64,000 bases of DNA from SHZI01 sp963802215 (lineage in GTDB: Bacteria > Pseudomonadota > Gammaproteobacteria > Steroidobacterales > GCA-2729495), in the NCBI GenBank assembly GCA_963802215.1, contig CAWDHQ010000001.1, positions 620,001 through 684,000 of the forward strand. Direction: 5' to 3'. The notes under the pieces are model-generated. The model worked only from the letters and a program-made list of their open reading frames with translations, ran no database searches and was not told where the DNA came from. Numbering within the stretch: position 1 is the stretch's first letter; each line of letters starts with the position of its first letter. Positions 45,356 to 54,203 of the stretch are shown here, piece after piece. Made by a program: the position numbers and the translations under genes.

Positions 45356-45808
45356 ATGTCAGATTCAAGCCCAATCCGGGTCTTCGTCAGCCATCTCTTC
45401 GAAAAGCACCCCGACTACCTGCGCGTCTTCGAGTATCTGGAAAGCCGCGACAAGTTCCTTTACCTGAATGTCAGCGATCCGGAGAAGGTTCCAGCAGGCG
45501 GCAAGGAGGCGCTAAAGGACGAGCTCCGCAACCAGATAAAGGCATCCGAGGTCATGGTCCTGCCCGTGTCCATCTACGACCTGAATAGGGACCTTGTGAC
45601 GTTCCAGATGGACTGTGCCGGCGCATTCAACAAGCCGATCATCGGCGTGAAGTCCTTTGGGGAGACCGTCGTCATACAGAAAATCATCCTTGAGCGGGCG
45701 TCCGAGGTGGTCGACTGGAACGCACGCACCCTGGTCGACGCCCTCCGGCAGCACGCCCGGCACGAGAATACGGCCCGCTGGGATGTCGTGGAGTTCAAGC
45801 TGGACTAG
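45356..45808 (+). CDS. TIR-like (ThsB/MTH538-type) domain protein
   Basis: 150 residues, a single domain. IRVFVSHLFEKHPDYLRVFEYLES is the first strand and helix of the TIR-like family (PF08937), DELRNQIKASEVMVLPVSIYDLN the middle, and CAGAFNKPIIGVKSFGE the late strand 'a...gkPIIgV'. The same fold is found in ThsB of the Thoeris defence system, but no ThsA-like NAD+-consuming partner is present. A strong GGAGGG ribosome site precedes the ATG. The divergent neighbour is an EEP-family phosphodiesterase. Confidence 0.75.
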   Translation: MSDSSPIRVFVSHLFEKHPDYLRVFEYLESRDKFLYLNVSDPEKVPAGGKEALKDELRNQIKASEVMVLPVSIYDLNRDLVTFQMDCAGAFNKPIIGVKSFGETVVIQKIILERASEVVDWNARTLVDALRQHARHENTARWDVVEFKLD

Positions 45809-45960
45809 TTCCGCCAGGCTACCGCGGCGTCGTGCCGCAGCCGGCATCGCTTGTTCCCGTCCGTACAGGTCACGTAAGATTTGCGCCCCGCCGGCATGAC
45901 CGGCGACAGCTAGGGTGACGCCTGGTCCTTGCCACTGGCAGCCTGGCCACCTTCACAGGA

Positions 45961-46989
45961 ATGACCATTCAGACAGACGCGCTGGTTATTGGTGCGGGCC
46001 CATGCGGCCTGTTTCAGGTATTCGAGTTGGGACTTCTGGGGATCAGGGCGGACATCGTCGATTCGCTCCCGGCTGCTGGTGGCCAGTGCAGCTGGTTGTA
46101 CCCCGAAAAGCCGATCTATGACATCCCGGCTGTGCCGGTATGCACCGGGGCCGAGCTCGTTGCCAACCTCATGAAGCAGATCGAGCCCTTCAATGCGACG
46201 TTTCACCTCGGCGAGGAAGTGGTCGAACTGCAGCCGGTCGACGGCGGTTTTCGGGTACGCACCTCGCCTGGCAAGGAGTTCCACGCCAGGACGATTTTCA
46301 TCGCTGGAGGCGTGGGTTCCTTCCAGCCCCGCAAGCTGCATCTTGATGGGGCTGACCAGTTCGAGGATCGCTACATACATTACCGGGTAAGGGAACCCGG
46401 GCTGTTCAAGGGCCAACGGGTCGCAATCCTTGGCGGCGGAGATTCGGCACTGGACTGGGCCCTCGCCCTCGGCCCCGAGGCGGCGGCATTGACACTTGTG
46501 CACCGACGGGACGACTACCGTGCTGCTCCCGCATCCGTGGCCCAGCTGAAGTCACGTGCGGCCAGCGGCGCCGTGGAAATCATCGAATTGGCGAACGCCA
46601 CCGCGCTGCGGCTGGACGGCGATCGCCTGACCGGCCTCGAGCTCGGCCTCAAGGATGGATCCTCCCGCGTGCTCGACGTGGACCATATCCTGGTGTTCTT
46701 CGGCCTTTCGCCCAAGCTGGGGCCCATTGCCGAATGGGGCCTCACGATCCACAAGAAGGCCATCGCGGTGGACACTGAGGCATTCCAGTCGAACATCCCC
46801 GGAATTTTCGCCATTGGCGACATCTGCGACTACCCGGGGAAGAAGAAACTGATCCTCAGCGGCTTCCACGAGGCGGCGCTCGCGGCCTTCGCTGCAAAGG
46901 CCCTGCTGGAGCCAGGCAAGAAGGTACACCTCCAGTACACCACGACGAGCCCGCTTATGCAGAAGCGCCTCGGCGTGGCAGGCGAGTAG
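45961..46989 (+). CDS. Ferredoxin/flavodoxin-NADP+ reductase (thioredoxin-reductase-like)
   Basis: 342 residues. The FAD motif is LVIGAGPCGLFQVFELGLLG near the start, followed by GGQCSWLYPEKPIYDIPAVP, specific for the YumC-type FNR2 group; NADP(H) binds at AILGGGDSALDWALAL, and the C-terminal flavin contact is GIFAIGDICDYPGKKKLILSGFHEAALAA. It lacks the CxxC of thioredoxin reductase. It supplies reduced ferredoxin or flavodoxin. The next gene begins 9 bp downstream. Confidence 0.92.
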   Translation: MTIQTDALVIGAGPCGLFQVFELGLLGIRADIVDSLPAAGGQCSWLYPEKPIYDIPAVPVCTGAELVANLMKQIEPFNATFHLGEEVVELQPVDGGFRVRTSPGKEFHARTIFIAGGVGSFQPRKLHLDGADQFEDRYIHYRVREPGLFKGQRVAILGGGDSALDWALALGPEAAALTLVHRRDDYRAAPASVAQLKSRAASGAVEIIELANATALRLDGDRLTGLELGLKDGSSRVLDVDHILVFFGLSPKLGPIAEWGLTIHKKAIAVDTEAFQSNIPGIFAIGDICDYPGKKKLILSGFHEAALAAFAAKALLEPGKKVHLQYTTTSPLMQKRLGVAGE

Positions 46990-46998
46990 CAAACGCAC

Positions 46999-47895
46999 GT
47001 GCGCGCCGCACCCGTTGTGATAGCGCATCGGGGGGCCAGCGGTTACCTTCCTGAGCACACTTTGCCGGCCAAGGCGCTGGCTCACGGCATGGGTGCCGAT
47101 TTTCTCGAGCAGGACGTCGTCGCGTCACGCGACGGCCGGCTGATCGTCTTTCACGACCTTCACCTCGACCAGCTGACCGACGTGGCCCGGCGCTTTCCCG
47201 GGCGTGCCCGGTCCGACGGGCGGAGCTACTGCATCGATTTCACTCTGGCAGAGCTCCGAACCTTGCGGGTAACGGAGAGGCGCAGGAAGGACGGAGACGG
47301 AGCGCGCTACCCGGGTCGATTTCCAGCCGGGAGCGGCAATTTCAGCATTCACACGCTGGAGGAAGAACTGGAGTTCATTCAGGGGCTGAACCAGTCCACG
47401 GGCCGTGACGTGGGCGTGTACGCGGAGATCAAGGACCCCGGCTGGCACCGTCAGCACGATGCGCCCCTCGGTGACAGCCTTGTAGGTACCCTGCGGGAGT
47501 TCGGTTATCGCACGCGGGATGACAGGTTCTTCATCCAGTGCTTTTCTGACGACGAATTGCGGCGTGTGCGCGCCGCTTACGGCACGGAACTGCCTCTCAT
47601 TCAGCTGCTGGAGGAGGGCGCCGATGTCAGCTGGACCGCACTGGCGGGGATTGCGGAGTATGCGGACGGCATTGGCCCCACGATCAGCCTGTCCTGGCCC
47701 GATCGCGGCCTGGTGGGCATGGCCCATGCAGTGGGCCTGCTCGTCCACCCGTATACCTTCCGTGCCGACGCTCTGCCGGCAGGCTTCACGACGTTTGCCG
47801 GGCTGGTGTCCACCTTCATCGACGATCTGGGCGTCGACGGGTTATTCACGGATTTCCCGGATCTTGTGGTGCAGCAACGGGGCTGTCGGGCCTAG
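46999..47895 (+). CDS. glpQ: Glycerophosphodiester phosphodiesterase (GlpQ-like)
   Basis: 298 residues, GTG start. The catalytic HRG is in VVIAHRGASGYLPEHTLPAKALA near the start; FLEQDVVASRDGRLIVFHDLHLDQLT gives the Glu and Asp metal ligands with the second histidine. VYAEIKDPGWH is the glutamate strand. Length and this order match GlpQ rather than the shorter UgpQ. A signal peptide is not visible, unlike in the periplasmic E. coli GlpQ, so this copy may be cytosolic. Its stop overlaps that of the lipocalin gene. Confidence 0.9.
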   Translation: MRAAPVVIAHRGASGYLPEHTLPAKALAHGMGADFLEQDVVASRDGRLIVFHDLHLDQLTDVARRFPGRARSDGRSYCIDFTLAELRTLRVTERRRKDGDGARYPGRFPAGSGNFSIHTLEEELEFIQGLNQSTGRDVGVYAEIKDPGWHRQHDAPLGDSLVGTLREFGYRTRDDRFFIQCFSDDELRRVRAAYGTELPLIQLLEEGADVSWTALAGIAEYADGIGPTISLSWPDRGLVGMAHAVGLLVHPYTFRADALPAGFTTFAGLVSTFIDDLGVDGLFTDFPDLVVQQRGCRA

Positions 47896-48455
47896 TCAGG
47901 CCAGCGCTGGGGAACGCGCTCCAGGCGGTCCGTCGCGTAGCCGGCGGCCTTCAGCTCGGCAACCAGCGCGTTATATTCCGTTTCCGCCATCACCGGCGTC
48001 CGCGACATGATCCAGACGTACGCCCGGTCCGGAACGCCGATCACCGTGCTCTGGTAATCCTCATCCAGGCTGAGGATCAGATAGTCAGCCTCGGGCAGGT
48101 ACCAGGCGAACTTCATTTTCCATTCGGAATTGACCGGACCGTTGGCAACCCGGGCCCTGGGCCTGAAGGTCCGCTCCGGGCCATCGAATGCGCCGCGACG
48201 GAACACGTAGGTCGTCTCAATCGTGCCGTCCGGGTTGAGGCGGTAGGTCTCGATGCCGTTGTGTGCGCCTTTCTCCGAGAACATGGGCAACAGGGGTATG
48301 TCGATCGGAATCGAGGCTATGACGTACCAGGGCCCCATGAACCGCTCCAGGTCCACCGGTTCGGCCATTCCGCGCAATGGTGGGAGAGCATCGGTGCTGC
48401 TGCACGCGGTCAACAGCGCCCCCAGTAATGCGGCAGGGATGAGCTTGGCAGCCAT
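47892..48455 (-). CDS. blc: Outer-membrane lipocalin lipoprotein
   Basis: 187 residues from the ATG at 48455, which has AAGGAG upstream; an in-frame reading from 48668 is not supported. A signal peptide ends in the lipobox LLTACSS. The lipocalin first conserved region is ERFMGPWYVIASIPIDIP, with the conserved G-x-W; SLDEDYQSTVIGVPDRAYVWIMSRTP is the second, with the TDY-like loop replaced by DEDYQS, and the third motif's arginine follows. Blc-type lipocalins bind lysophospholipids or fatty acids at the outer membrane, which would fit the GlpQ-like neighbour. Confidence 0.9.
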   Translation of the reverse strand: MAAKLIPAALLGALLTACSSTDALPPLRGMAEPVDLERFMGPWYVIASIPIDIPLLPMFSEKGAHNGIETYRLNPDGTIETTYVFRRGAFDGPERTFRPRARVANGPVNSEWKMKFAWYLPEADYLILSLDEDYQSTVIGVPDRAYVWIMSRTPVMAETEYNALVAELKAAGYATDRLERVPQRWPD

Positions 48456-48546
48456 CGGGAGACTCCTTGGGAGTTGAACCTGCGAGAACGGGGCTATTCG
48501 ACGCACGGGGGCCTGCGGCTTCACCGGCCAGGTCTGCGTATAATAT

Positions 48547-48574
48547 ATATTATGTTTAATTCGATACAGACCAA
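48547..48574 (-). promoter_or_regulatory. Candidate promoter of the lipocalin gene
   Basis: On the minus strand, TTGGTC (48574-48569) is followed after 16 bp by TAATAT (48552-48547), inside an AT-rich palindromic stretch (ATAATATATATTAT). The predicted start lies near 48540, about 85 bases before the ATG at 48455. Confidence 0.4.
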
Positions 48575-48578
48575 GACT

Positions 48579-48594
48579 GCCGGGACTCCCCGGC
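48579..48594 (-). terminator. GC-rich hairpin after ccmI
   Basis: GCCGGG-ACTC-CCCGGC forms a perfect 6-bp stem with a four-base loop, 5 bp beyond the ccmI stop. No run of T follows on the coding strand, so it may be a weak or factor-dependent terminator. Confidence 0.3.
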
Positions 48595-48598
48595 GCGT

Positions 48599-49660
48599 CT
48601 ACTGGGGCGCCACGACCCGGTCTATGACGATCGACACCGGCCCCGATTGGCCCGCGGCCCGTTGCCACGTGGCCTCACCGTAGACGTCGCCGGGCTTGGC
48701 TATCGGGTCGCCTCCGTTCGCCACCCGGGCGACCAGTGTGGCTGCCGCCACGCCGGCCAGCGTCTTCCCCGGCAGCATGATGTCGGCGTCGCTGATCTGA
48801 AGCGTCACGGGCAGCTCGCTCGCCTGGCGGCGAATGACGGCCAGCGGCGGCCCGGGCGCCTCTGAATCCCGGACGAAGACAAACAGTGGCGCGGACGCCG
48901 ACACTTGTGCCCGAAGTGAGTCGCTCACGGATACCGTGATGCCGATCCCGCCGGTGGCGGTCGCGTCCGGCGAGGACGCCGTGGCTGCCACACCGGCGAC
49001 AGCTGAAGCCGCCCCGTCAAGTTCAGCAAGCTGGGCTTCGATGATCTGCCGGACGCGTTCGGGGGGCGACATGCCCAACAGAGCCCGCCAGCGGTCGCGA
49101 GCAACGTCAGGCTGGCCCCGTGCCAGGCCGAGCAGCCCGCCATACCAGAGGGCCTTCGGATTCTGCGGCTCCGCTTTCAGGACGGCCTCGATCTCGTCGC
49201 CCACGGGTCCCGACAGTGAGCCCGGGTCCAGCACGATCCGCGCCTCGGCAACACCCAGCCTCGCATCCACGTTTCGCCCGCCGGAAACATCCAGGGCCTT
49301 CTGGTAGGCATTCACTGCATCAGCCGGACGATTGAGGCTGAGATAGGAACTGCCAAGCAGGATCCACCCCTCCTCGTCCTCCGGGGCCGCCGCAAGTTTC
49401 TGCTCGAGTGACGCCACGGCCTCCTCTACGGAGCCGGTGGTCGTTGCGGTGCCAGGGGCAGCAGCACTGCCCGCAGCGGTCATCTGCCAGTCATGGTTGC
49501 TGACGACCAGATAGACCACCAGCACCGCGGCAGGAATGGTCAGGGCAGTCAGCGTTGCCGCCACCGGATGGGCGTTCGTGCCAGTGCGCAACAGCGGCCA
49601 CACCACGAGCGCCACGGCAACGAAGGTCAGCAATACGGCAATGACGGCGAAGACTGTCAA
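48599..49660 (-). CDS. ccmI: Cytochrome c biogenesis protein CcmI
   Basis: 353 residues from the TTG at 49660, 4 bp after ccmH, with AGGGGTGA as ribosome site; no ATG is available near it. Two membrane helices (VFAVIAVLLTFVAVALVVWPLL and LTIPAAVLVVYLVVS) precede a TPR region in which LEQKLAAAPEDEEGWILLG and SLNRPADAVNAYQKAL are typical repeats. The C-terminal periplasmic part (VSVSDSLRAQVSASAPLFVFVRD) is a beta-rich CycH domain. It holds apocytochrome c for the CcmF/H haem ligation complex. Confidence 0.93.
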   Translation of the reverse strand: MTVFAVIAVLLTFVAVALVVWPLLRTGTNAHPVAATLTALTIPAAVLVVYLVVSNHDWQMTAAGSAAAPGTATTTGSVEEAVASLEQKLAAAPEDEEGWILLGSSYLSLNRPADAVNAYQKALDVSGGRNVDARLGVAEARIVLDPGSLSGPVGDEIEAVLKAEPQNPKALWYGGLLGLARGQPDVARDRWRALLGMSPPERVRQIIEAQLAELDGAASAVAGVAATASSPDATATGGIGITVSVSDSLRAQVSASAPLFVFVRDSEAPGPPLAVIRRQASELPVTLQISDADIMLPGKTLAGVAAATLVARVANGGDPIAKPGDVYGEATWQRAAGQSGPVSIVIDRVVAPQ

Positions 49661-49664
49661 CGGC

Positions 49665-50147
49665 TCACCCCTTGGCCACCGGAGGCGGCTCATCCTTTGC
49701 ATCAACCGGCAGGTCGTCGGCCAGCTCGTCATCAGCCGGAACCGGCAACGCGGCCCGACGCCGGATGATCCGCCCGAGGCCGATACCCCCGACGACGAGC
49801 AACAGCAAAGGCGCCAGCCAGAGCGCGGCGGTGCTCGCCTTGAACCGGGGCTTGTACAGCACGAAGTCCCCATAGCGCTCGAGCAGGAATACCTTGATCT
49901 CCTCCTCAGAGCTGCCCCCCTCGATCATCTGGCGAATCTCCCGCCGCAGATCAGCGGCGAGCGGCGCGCTGGAGTCACCGATGGTCTGGTTCTGGCAAAC
50001 GAGGCAGCGAACCTCTCTGGTCAGCCGCTCGTAGGTGGCCTGCTGCACGGGATCGGCCAGCTTCGCATCGGTGTCTATGGCGAGACCGGGCTGTGCGCCC
50101 AGCGACAGAGCGCACAGCAGGACTAGCCTGAACACCTGCAGCGCCAT
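49665..50147 (-). CDS. ccmH: Cytochrome c biogenesis protein CcmH
   Basis: 160 residues from the ATG at 50147, overlapping the ccmG stop as ATGA. A signal peptide (LVLLCALSLGAQPGLA) is followed by TREVRCLVCQNQTIGDSSAPLAADLR with the redox CxxC, and a C-terminal helix STAALWLAPLLLLVVGGIGLG. It is the short CcmH form, with CcmI as a separate protein. It reduces the haem-binding cysteines of apocytochrome c. Confidence 0.96.
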   Translation of the reverse strand: MALQVFRLVLLCALSLGAQPGLAIDTDAKLADPVQQATYERLTREVRCLVCQNQTIGDSSAPLAADLRREIRQMIEGGSSEEEIKVFLLERYGDFVLYKPRFKASTAALWLAPLLLLVVGGIGLGRIIRRRAALPVPADDELADDLPVDAKDEPPPVAKG

Positions 50148-50698
50148 CAGCCGGTCCCGGCCGCAGCGATCCGGGGCAGGAACTGTTCGCGCCATACCTC
50201 CAGGGTGATCGGAGCGACGTGCTTGTAGAGTACGGTGCCGTCGGGGCCGATGAGGAACGTCTCGGGCGCGCCATACACTCCCCAGTCGATGGCAGCACGG
50301 CCATCCTGGTCCACGCCGACTGCCACGTAGGGATTGCCCAGGGTCGCGAGCCATTCACGAGCCAGTTGCTGGTCGTCCTTCCAGTTGATCCCGTAGATGG
50401 GAATGCCGCTGTCCCGGGCCAGGGTGAGAAGCGTGTCGTGCTCCTGACGACAGCCGGAGCACCAGGTGCCCCAGACATTCACGAGACTGGTCTTGCCGAG
50501 CAGGTCGCTTCGACTCAGGGTCTGCGAGGGATCGTCGAGGCGCGGCAAGGTAAACTCGGGTGCGGATTTGCCGAGCAGCGGGGACGGCACGAGCGTTGGA
50601 TCCTTGCCGAGCCCTACGACAAATACGGCCACCAGCAGGCCGAATATCCCGATGGGCGCCAGGAATCGCCACACGGATGAGCGGGATTCGGGGACCAA
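50147..50698 (-). CDS. ccmG: Thiol:disulfide interchange protein CcmG/DsbE
   Basis: 183 residues if begun at the TTG at 50698; a GTG at 50674 is the other candidate and would give 175. Neither has a clear ribosome site, and no ATG is available downstream of the ccmF stop. A membrane anchor LAPIGIFGLLVAVFVVGLG is followed by VPSPLLGKSAPEFTLP, the conserved CcmG opening, then VNVWGTWCSGCRQEH, the thioredoxin active site. It keeps CcmH reduced on the periplasmic side. Confidence 0.93.
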   Translation of the reverse strand: MVPESRSSVWRFLAPIGIFGLLVAVFVVGLGKDPTLVPSPLLGKSAPEFTLPRLDDPSQTLSRSDLLGKTSLVNVWGTWCSGCRQEHDTLLTLARDSGIPIYGINWKDDQQLAREWLATLGNPYVAVGVDQDGRAAIDWGVYGAPETFLIGPDGTVLYKHVAPITLEVWREQFLPRIAAAGTG

Positions 50699-50700
50699 GG

Positions 50701-52659
50701 TCAGGTCTGGGCGGTCCGGGGAGCCAGAGCCCCCGCCGCTTCCCTGGCACGGAGGCGATACCTGCGGTCCGTACCGGCCAGAATGCCGCCCAGGGCCATC
50801 ACGATAGCCCCCAGCCATATGAAGCGCACCAGTGGCTTGTACTGCAGGCGCACGCTCCAGGCGTCGTCTCCAAGTGGGTCACCCAGAGCGACGAACAGGT
50901 CCCGTGACCATCCGGCATCAATTCCCGCTTCGGTCATCGCCGAACTGCGAACCAGATAAGTGCGCTTCTCCGGGTAGAGCGTCCCGATCTCCTTGCCGTT
51001 GCGCGTGACGCTCACCTCGCCGCGCAGGGCCTGGTAATTCGGGCCCGCCAGGGGCCGGGTGCCCTTGAACGATATCTCGTAGTCGCCAACGCGGGCGGTC
51101 TCGCCCGGCGCGATGCGCTGATCGGTAGCAAGCCCGAATGTCGACGTGACCGTAACCCCTAGGACAAAAAGGCCGAGTCCGAGGTGTGCAACGGACATGC
51201 CGAGTGCCGATTGGGTAATCCGTGGTCCGCGTCCCACGACCTGGCGGACGGGATCAAGCAGCGACGTGATAATGAGCCAGGCCGCGGTAGCAACGCCGGC
51301 GATTGTTAGCGCCCCATTCCCCCCGCCATAAACCACGAGCGGCACGAGGATGCCCGACGCGAGCGCGATCGCCGCCGGAATCCGCAATTTCCTCGTTACG
51401 TCGGCGACGCTGGCGCTACGCCAGGCGGTGTGCATCCCGACGCCGACCGCCACGAGCAGCGGCACCATGGGAATCATGAACGCGGTTTCGAAGTACGGCG
51501 GGCCTACCGAGATCTTGCCGGCGTCGAGTGCATCCAGGACCAGTGGATAGACGGTGCCAAGGAAGATCAGCCCGGCTGCTATGCACAGCAGGATGTTGTT
51601 GACGAGCAGAAAGCTCTCCCGTGAAAACGGCTTGAAGCCGACGGCCCGGTCAAGCGACGGTGCGCGCCACGCATACAGGCCGAGGGCAGTGCCGATCACC
51701 ACGGCCAGAAATGTAAGGATGAAGAGACCACGGGTGGGATCGGCCGCAAAAGAATGCACGGACACGAGCACGCCCGATCGGACCAGGAACGTGCCAATGA
51801 GACTGAGGGAAAAGGCAGCGATCGCCAGTAGAAGCGTGGAGCCTTTGAATATTCCCCGTTTCTCCGTGACCGCCAGGGAATGCATCAGCGCAGTGCCGAC
51901 CAGCCAGGGCATGAACGACGCATTCTCGACCGGGTCCCAGAACCACCAGCCGCCCCACCCCAGCTCGTAGTAAGCCCACCAGCTGCCGAGTGCGATGCCC
52001 ACGGTCAGGAATACCCAGGCGGCGGTTGTCCAGGGACGCGCCCAGCGCGTCCACTCCTGGTCCACGCGGCCAGCCAGCAGGGATGCCACGGCGAAGGCAA
52101 ACGCCACCGAAAAGCCGACGTAGCCCATGTACAGCATGGGCGGATGCAAGGCCATCGCGGGATCCTGCAGGAGTGGATTCAGGTCATTGCCATCGAACGG
52201 CACCGGGCTGAGGCGCAGGAACGGATTCGACGTGAAGAGGATGAACGCGAGAAACCCGATACTCACGGCGCCCATGACCCCTGTGATGCGGGCTGCCACT
52301 TCCCGCGGGAGGGTTCTGCTGAGGGCCGTCACCGCAATCGTCCACCCGGAAAGTACCAACACCCACAGGAGCAGTGAGCCCTCGTGTCCGCCCCAGACCG
52401 CGGCAAACCGATAGATCTCGGGAAGCTGGCTGTTGGAATTGCTGGCGACGTAGAGCAGCGAGAAGTCGTTCCTCAGGAATGACCAGGCGAGCATCGCAAA
52501 CGCGCCGGCAACGAAGACGAACTGACCGGCGGCAGCCGCTGGTCCGGCGGCCATGAGGCCCTGCTGCCCCCGGTGGGCGCCGACGAGGGAGAAGACCATC
52601 TGGCAGATCGAGAGACACAGGGCCAGGATCAGGCAGAGTTGGCCGAGTTCGGGGATCAT
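50701..52659 (-). CDS. ccmF: Cytochrome c haem lyase subunit CcmF
   Basis: 652 residues with about 15 membrane helices. The WWD haem-handling motif is WGGWWFWDPVENASFMPW, and RDPAMALHPPMLYMGYVG-like LQDPAMALHPPMLYMGYVG carries a haem-coordinating histidine. VWGGHEGSLLLWVLVLSGW and SVHSFAADPTRGLFIL are also diagnostic. It transfers haem from CcmE to apocytochrome with CcmH and CcmI. The stop lies just upstream of ccmG. Confidence 0.98.
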   Translation of the reverse strand: MIPELGQLCLILALCLSICQMVFSLVGAHRGQQGLMAAGPAAAAGQFVFVAGAFAMLAWSFLRNDFSLLYVASNSNSQLPEIYRFAAVWGGHEGSLLLWVLVLSGWTIAVTALSRTLPREVAARITGVMGAVSIGFLAFILFTSNPFLRLSPVPFDGNDLNPLLQDPAMALHPPMLYMGYVGFSVAFAFAVASLLAGRVDQEWTRWARPWTTAAWVFLTVGIALGSWWAYYELGWGGWWFWDPVENASFMPWLVGTALMHSLAVTEKRGIFKGSTLLLAIAAFSLSLIGTFLVRSGVLVSVHSFAADPTRGLFILTFLAVVIGTALGLYAWRAPSLDRAVGFKPFSRESFLLVNNILLCIAAGLIFLGTVYPLVLDALDAGKISVGPPYFETAFMIPMVPLLVAVGVGMHTAWRSASVADVTRKLRIPAAIALASGILVPLVVYGGGNGALTIAGVATAAWLIITSLLDPVRQVVGRGPRITQSALGMSVAHLGLGLFVLGVTVTSTFGLATDQRIAPGETARVGDYEISFKGTRPLAGPNYQALRGEVSVTRNGKEIGTLYPEKRTYLVRSSAMTEAGIDAGWSRDLFVALGDPLGDDAWSVRLQYKPLVRFIWLGAIVMALGGILAGTDRRYRLRAREAAGALAPRTAQT

Positions 52660-52709
52660 CGGGGCACCTGACAGGACACCTTGGGGGAACCGGGCGGGCC
52701 GCCGTTCGT

Positions 52710-53171
52710 TCAGTTCGGGGTCGGGCCGGCGGGGTCGACCTTCACCGGATGACCCTGGTCGGCAAGGGCCTCGGCGACCTCCGGCGGCATGTAGTTCTCA
52801 TCGTGCTTTGCCAGCACTTCCTCGGCACGAAACACCCCGTCCGGCTCCAGGTGGCCCATGGCTATTACGCCCTGACCGTCCCGGAACAGGTCGGGAAGTA
52901 CACCGGAATAGGCAACGGTGAGGGTGTCCTTGTTGTCCGTAACATCAAAGCGCACCTCGAGCGCACCAGCCTCGCGCCGGACGCTGCCCACCTCGACCAA
53001 TCCGCCGAGCCGGAACTTCTTGCCGGAGGGGGCCTCACCGGACAGCGCCTGGGATGGCGTGTAGAAGAACAGCAGGTTCTCCTGGAATGCCCGCAGGGCA
53101 AGGCCAACGGCACCGGCTACACCCGCCAGCACCAGGCCAACGACCAGCATTCTCTGTCGACGTGGAGTCAT
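52710..53171 (-). CDS. ccmE: Haem chaperone CcmE
   Basis: 153 residues. An N-terminal anchor (MLVVGLVLAGVAGAVGLALRAF) is followed by FFYTPSQALSGEAPSGKKFRLGG and a beta-barrel. The haem-binding histidine is in VLAKHDENYMPPEV, the diagnostic motif. The start overlaps the ccmD stop as ATGA. It takes haem from CcmC and hands it to CcmF. Confidence 0.98.
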   Translation of the reverse strand: MTPRRQRMLVVGLVLAGVAGAVGLALRAFQENLLFFYTPSQALSGEAPSGKKFRLGGLVEVGSVRREAGALEVRFDVTDNKDTLTVAYSGVLPDLFRDGQGVIAMGHLEPDGVFRAEEVLAKHDENYMPPEVAEALADQGHPVKVDPAGPTPN

Positions 53172-53419
53172 GAACTTCTCCCGAACGTAGCTTCGCTTCC
53201 TGCCTTAGGATCAACCTGACCGTCGCCATGCCCGGGAGCCTGAGGTCCCGGTGCCGGCCGCCGGCCACTCCGACGCTCCAGCTGCTCTCGCAGGCGCTGT
53301 CGCGTCCCGTTGAACTGGCGCCGGGCGGCAATCAGGTTCCCGACCACGACAAGCACGGTAACCCCGTAGGCTACCGAGAGATAGCCGGCGTAGCCCCCCA
53401 TGGCAAGGAACCCGTCCAT
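53168..53419 (-). CDS. ccmD: Haem exporter protein CcmD
   Basis: 83 residues from the ATG at 53419, which overlaps the ccmC stop as ATGA. FLAMGGYAGYLSVAYGVTVLVVVGNLIAARRQ is the single helix of CcmD with its 'M.GYA.yvw..yg' lead. The C-terminal 35 residues are basic, then Pro/Gly-rich, and longer than in E. coli CcmD (69). It stabilises the CcmABC-CcmE complex. Confidence 0.9.
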   Translation of the reverse strand: MDGFLAMGGYAGYLSVAYGVTVLVVVGNLIAARRQFNGTRQRLREQLERRSGRRPAPGPQAPGHGDGQVDPKAGSEATFGRSS

Positions 53420-54174
53420 CAGCTTACGCCGACCGGGGTGGCGCCACGCAGCACGTCCTGGGCCCAGCGGGACTGCACTTCCCTCTCCAGCACCTCGGCC
53501 CTGACCCGGAGGGCAAGGGTGCCCAGGAAAAAGAACGTAAAGCCCAGGATCATGACGAGCAGGGGCCACAGCATGTCGCCGGAGATCGAGGGCGCCTCCA
53601 GCTTCGACAGCGTCGGGCCCTGGTGGAGGCTGGACCACCAGATCACGGAAAAGTGGATGATCGGCACGTTCACCACCCCGGCGATAGCCAGCATGGCGCT
53701 GGCCCTGTCGGCCTGGGCGAGACTCTCGAAGGCGCCCCGCAAACCCATGTAGCCGAAGTAGAGGAAAAGCAGGATGAGCTCGGCGGTAAGGCGCGGGTCC
53801 CATTCCCAGTAAGTGCCCCACATCGGCTTGCCCCAGACCGCACCCGTCACGAGGGCGGCAAAGGTGAACGACGCCCCGATCGGGGCGCAGCTCGCAGCGA
53901 CGGCATGAGCCAGCTTGATGCGCCAGATCAGCCCGATGGCACCCGCAACCGCCATGGTGACGTAGATCAGCATGGACAGGTAGGCGCTGGGAACATGGAC
54001 ATAGATGATGCGAAACGCGTCCCCCTGCTGGTAGTCCGGAGGCGCCAGGACGAGGCCGCCCCAGGCCCCGATTGCCAGCATCACGAGAGCGGGGACCAGC
54101 AGCCAGTAGCTCAGCTTGCCGGCGAGGACATAAAAGTGGGGTGGCGATGCGAGCTTGAAGAACCAGTTCCACAT
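53419..54174 (-). CDS. ccmC: Haem exporter protein CcmC
   Basis: 251 residues, six membrane helices. The WWD motif is WGKPMWGTYWEWDPRLTAELI, with haem-binding histidines in the flanking loops (VHVPSAYLSMLIYV and WWSSLHQGPTLSK). CcmC loads haem onto CcmE. It overlaps ccmD by one base. Confidence 0.97.
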   Translation of the reverse strand: MWNWFFKLASPPHFYVLAGKLSYWLLVPALVMLAIGAWGGLVLAPPDYQQGDAFRIIYVHVPSAYLSMLIYVTMAVAGAIGLIWRIKLAHAVAASCAPIGASFTFAALVTGAVWGKPMWGTYWEWDPRLTAELILLFLYFGYMGLRGAFESLAQADRASAMLAIAGVVNVPIIHFSVIWWSSLHQGPTLSKLEAPSISGDMLWPLLVMILGFTFFFLGTLALRVRAEVLEREVQSRWAQDVLRGATPVGVS

Positions 54175-54203
54175 TGTGCAATCCCTGCCTGCTTGAGGGG
54201 CGC

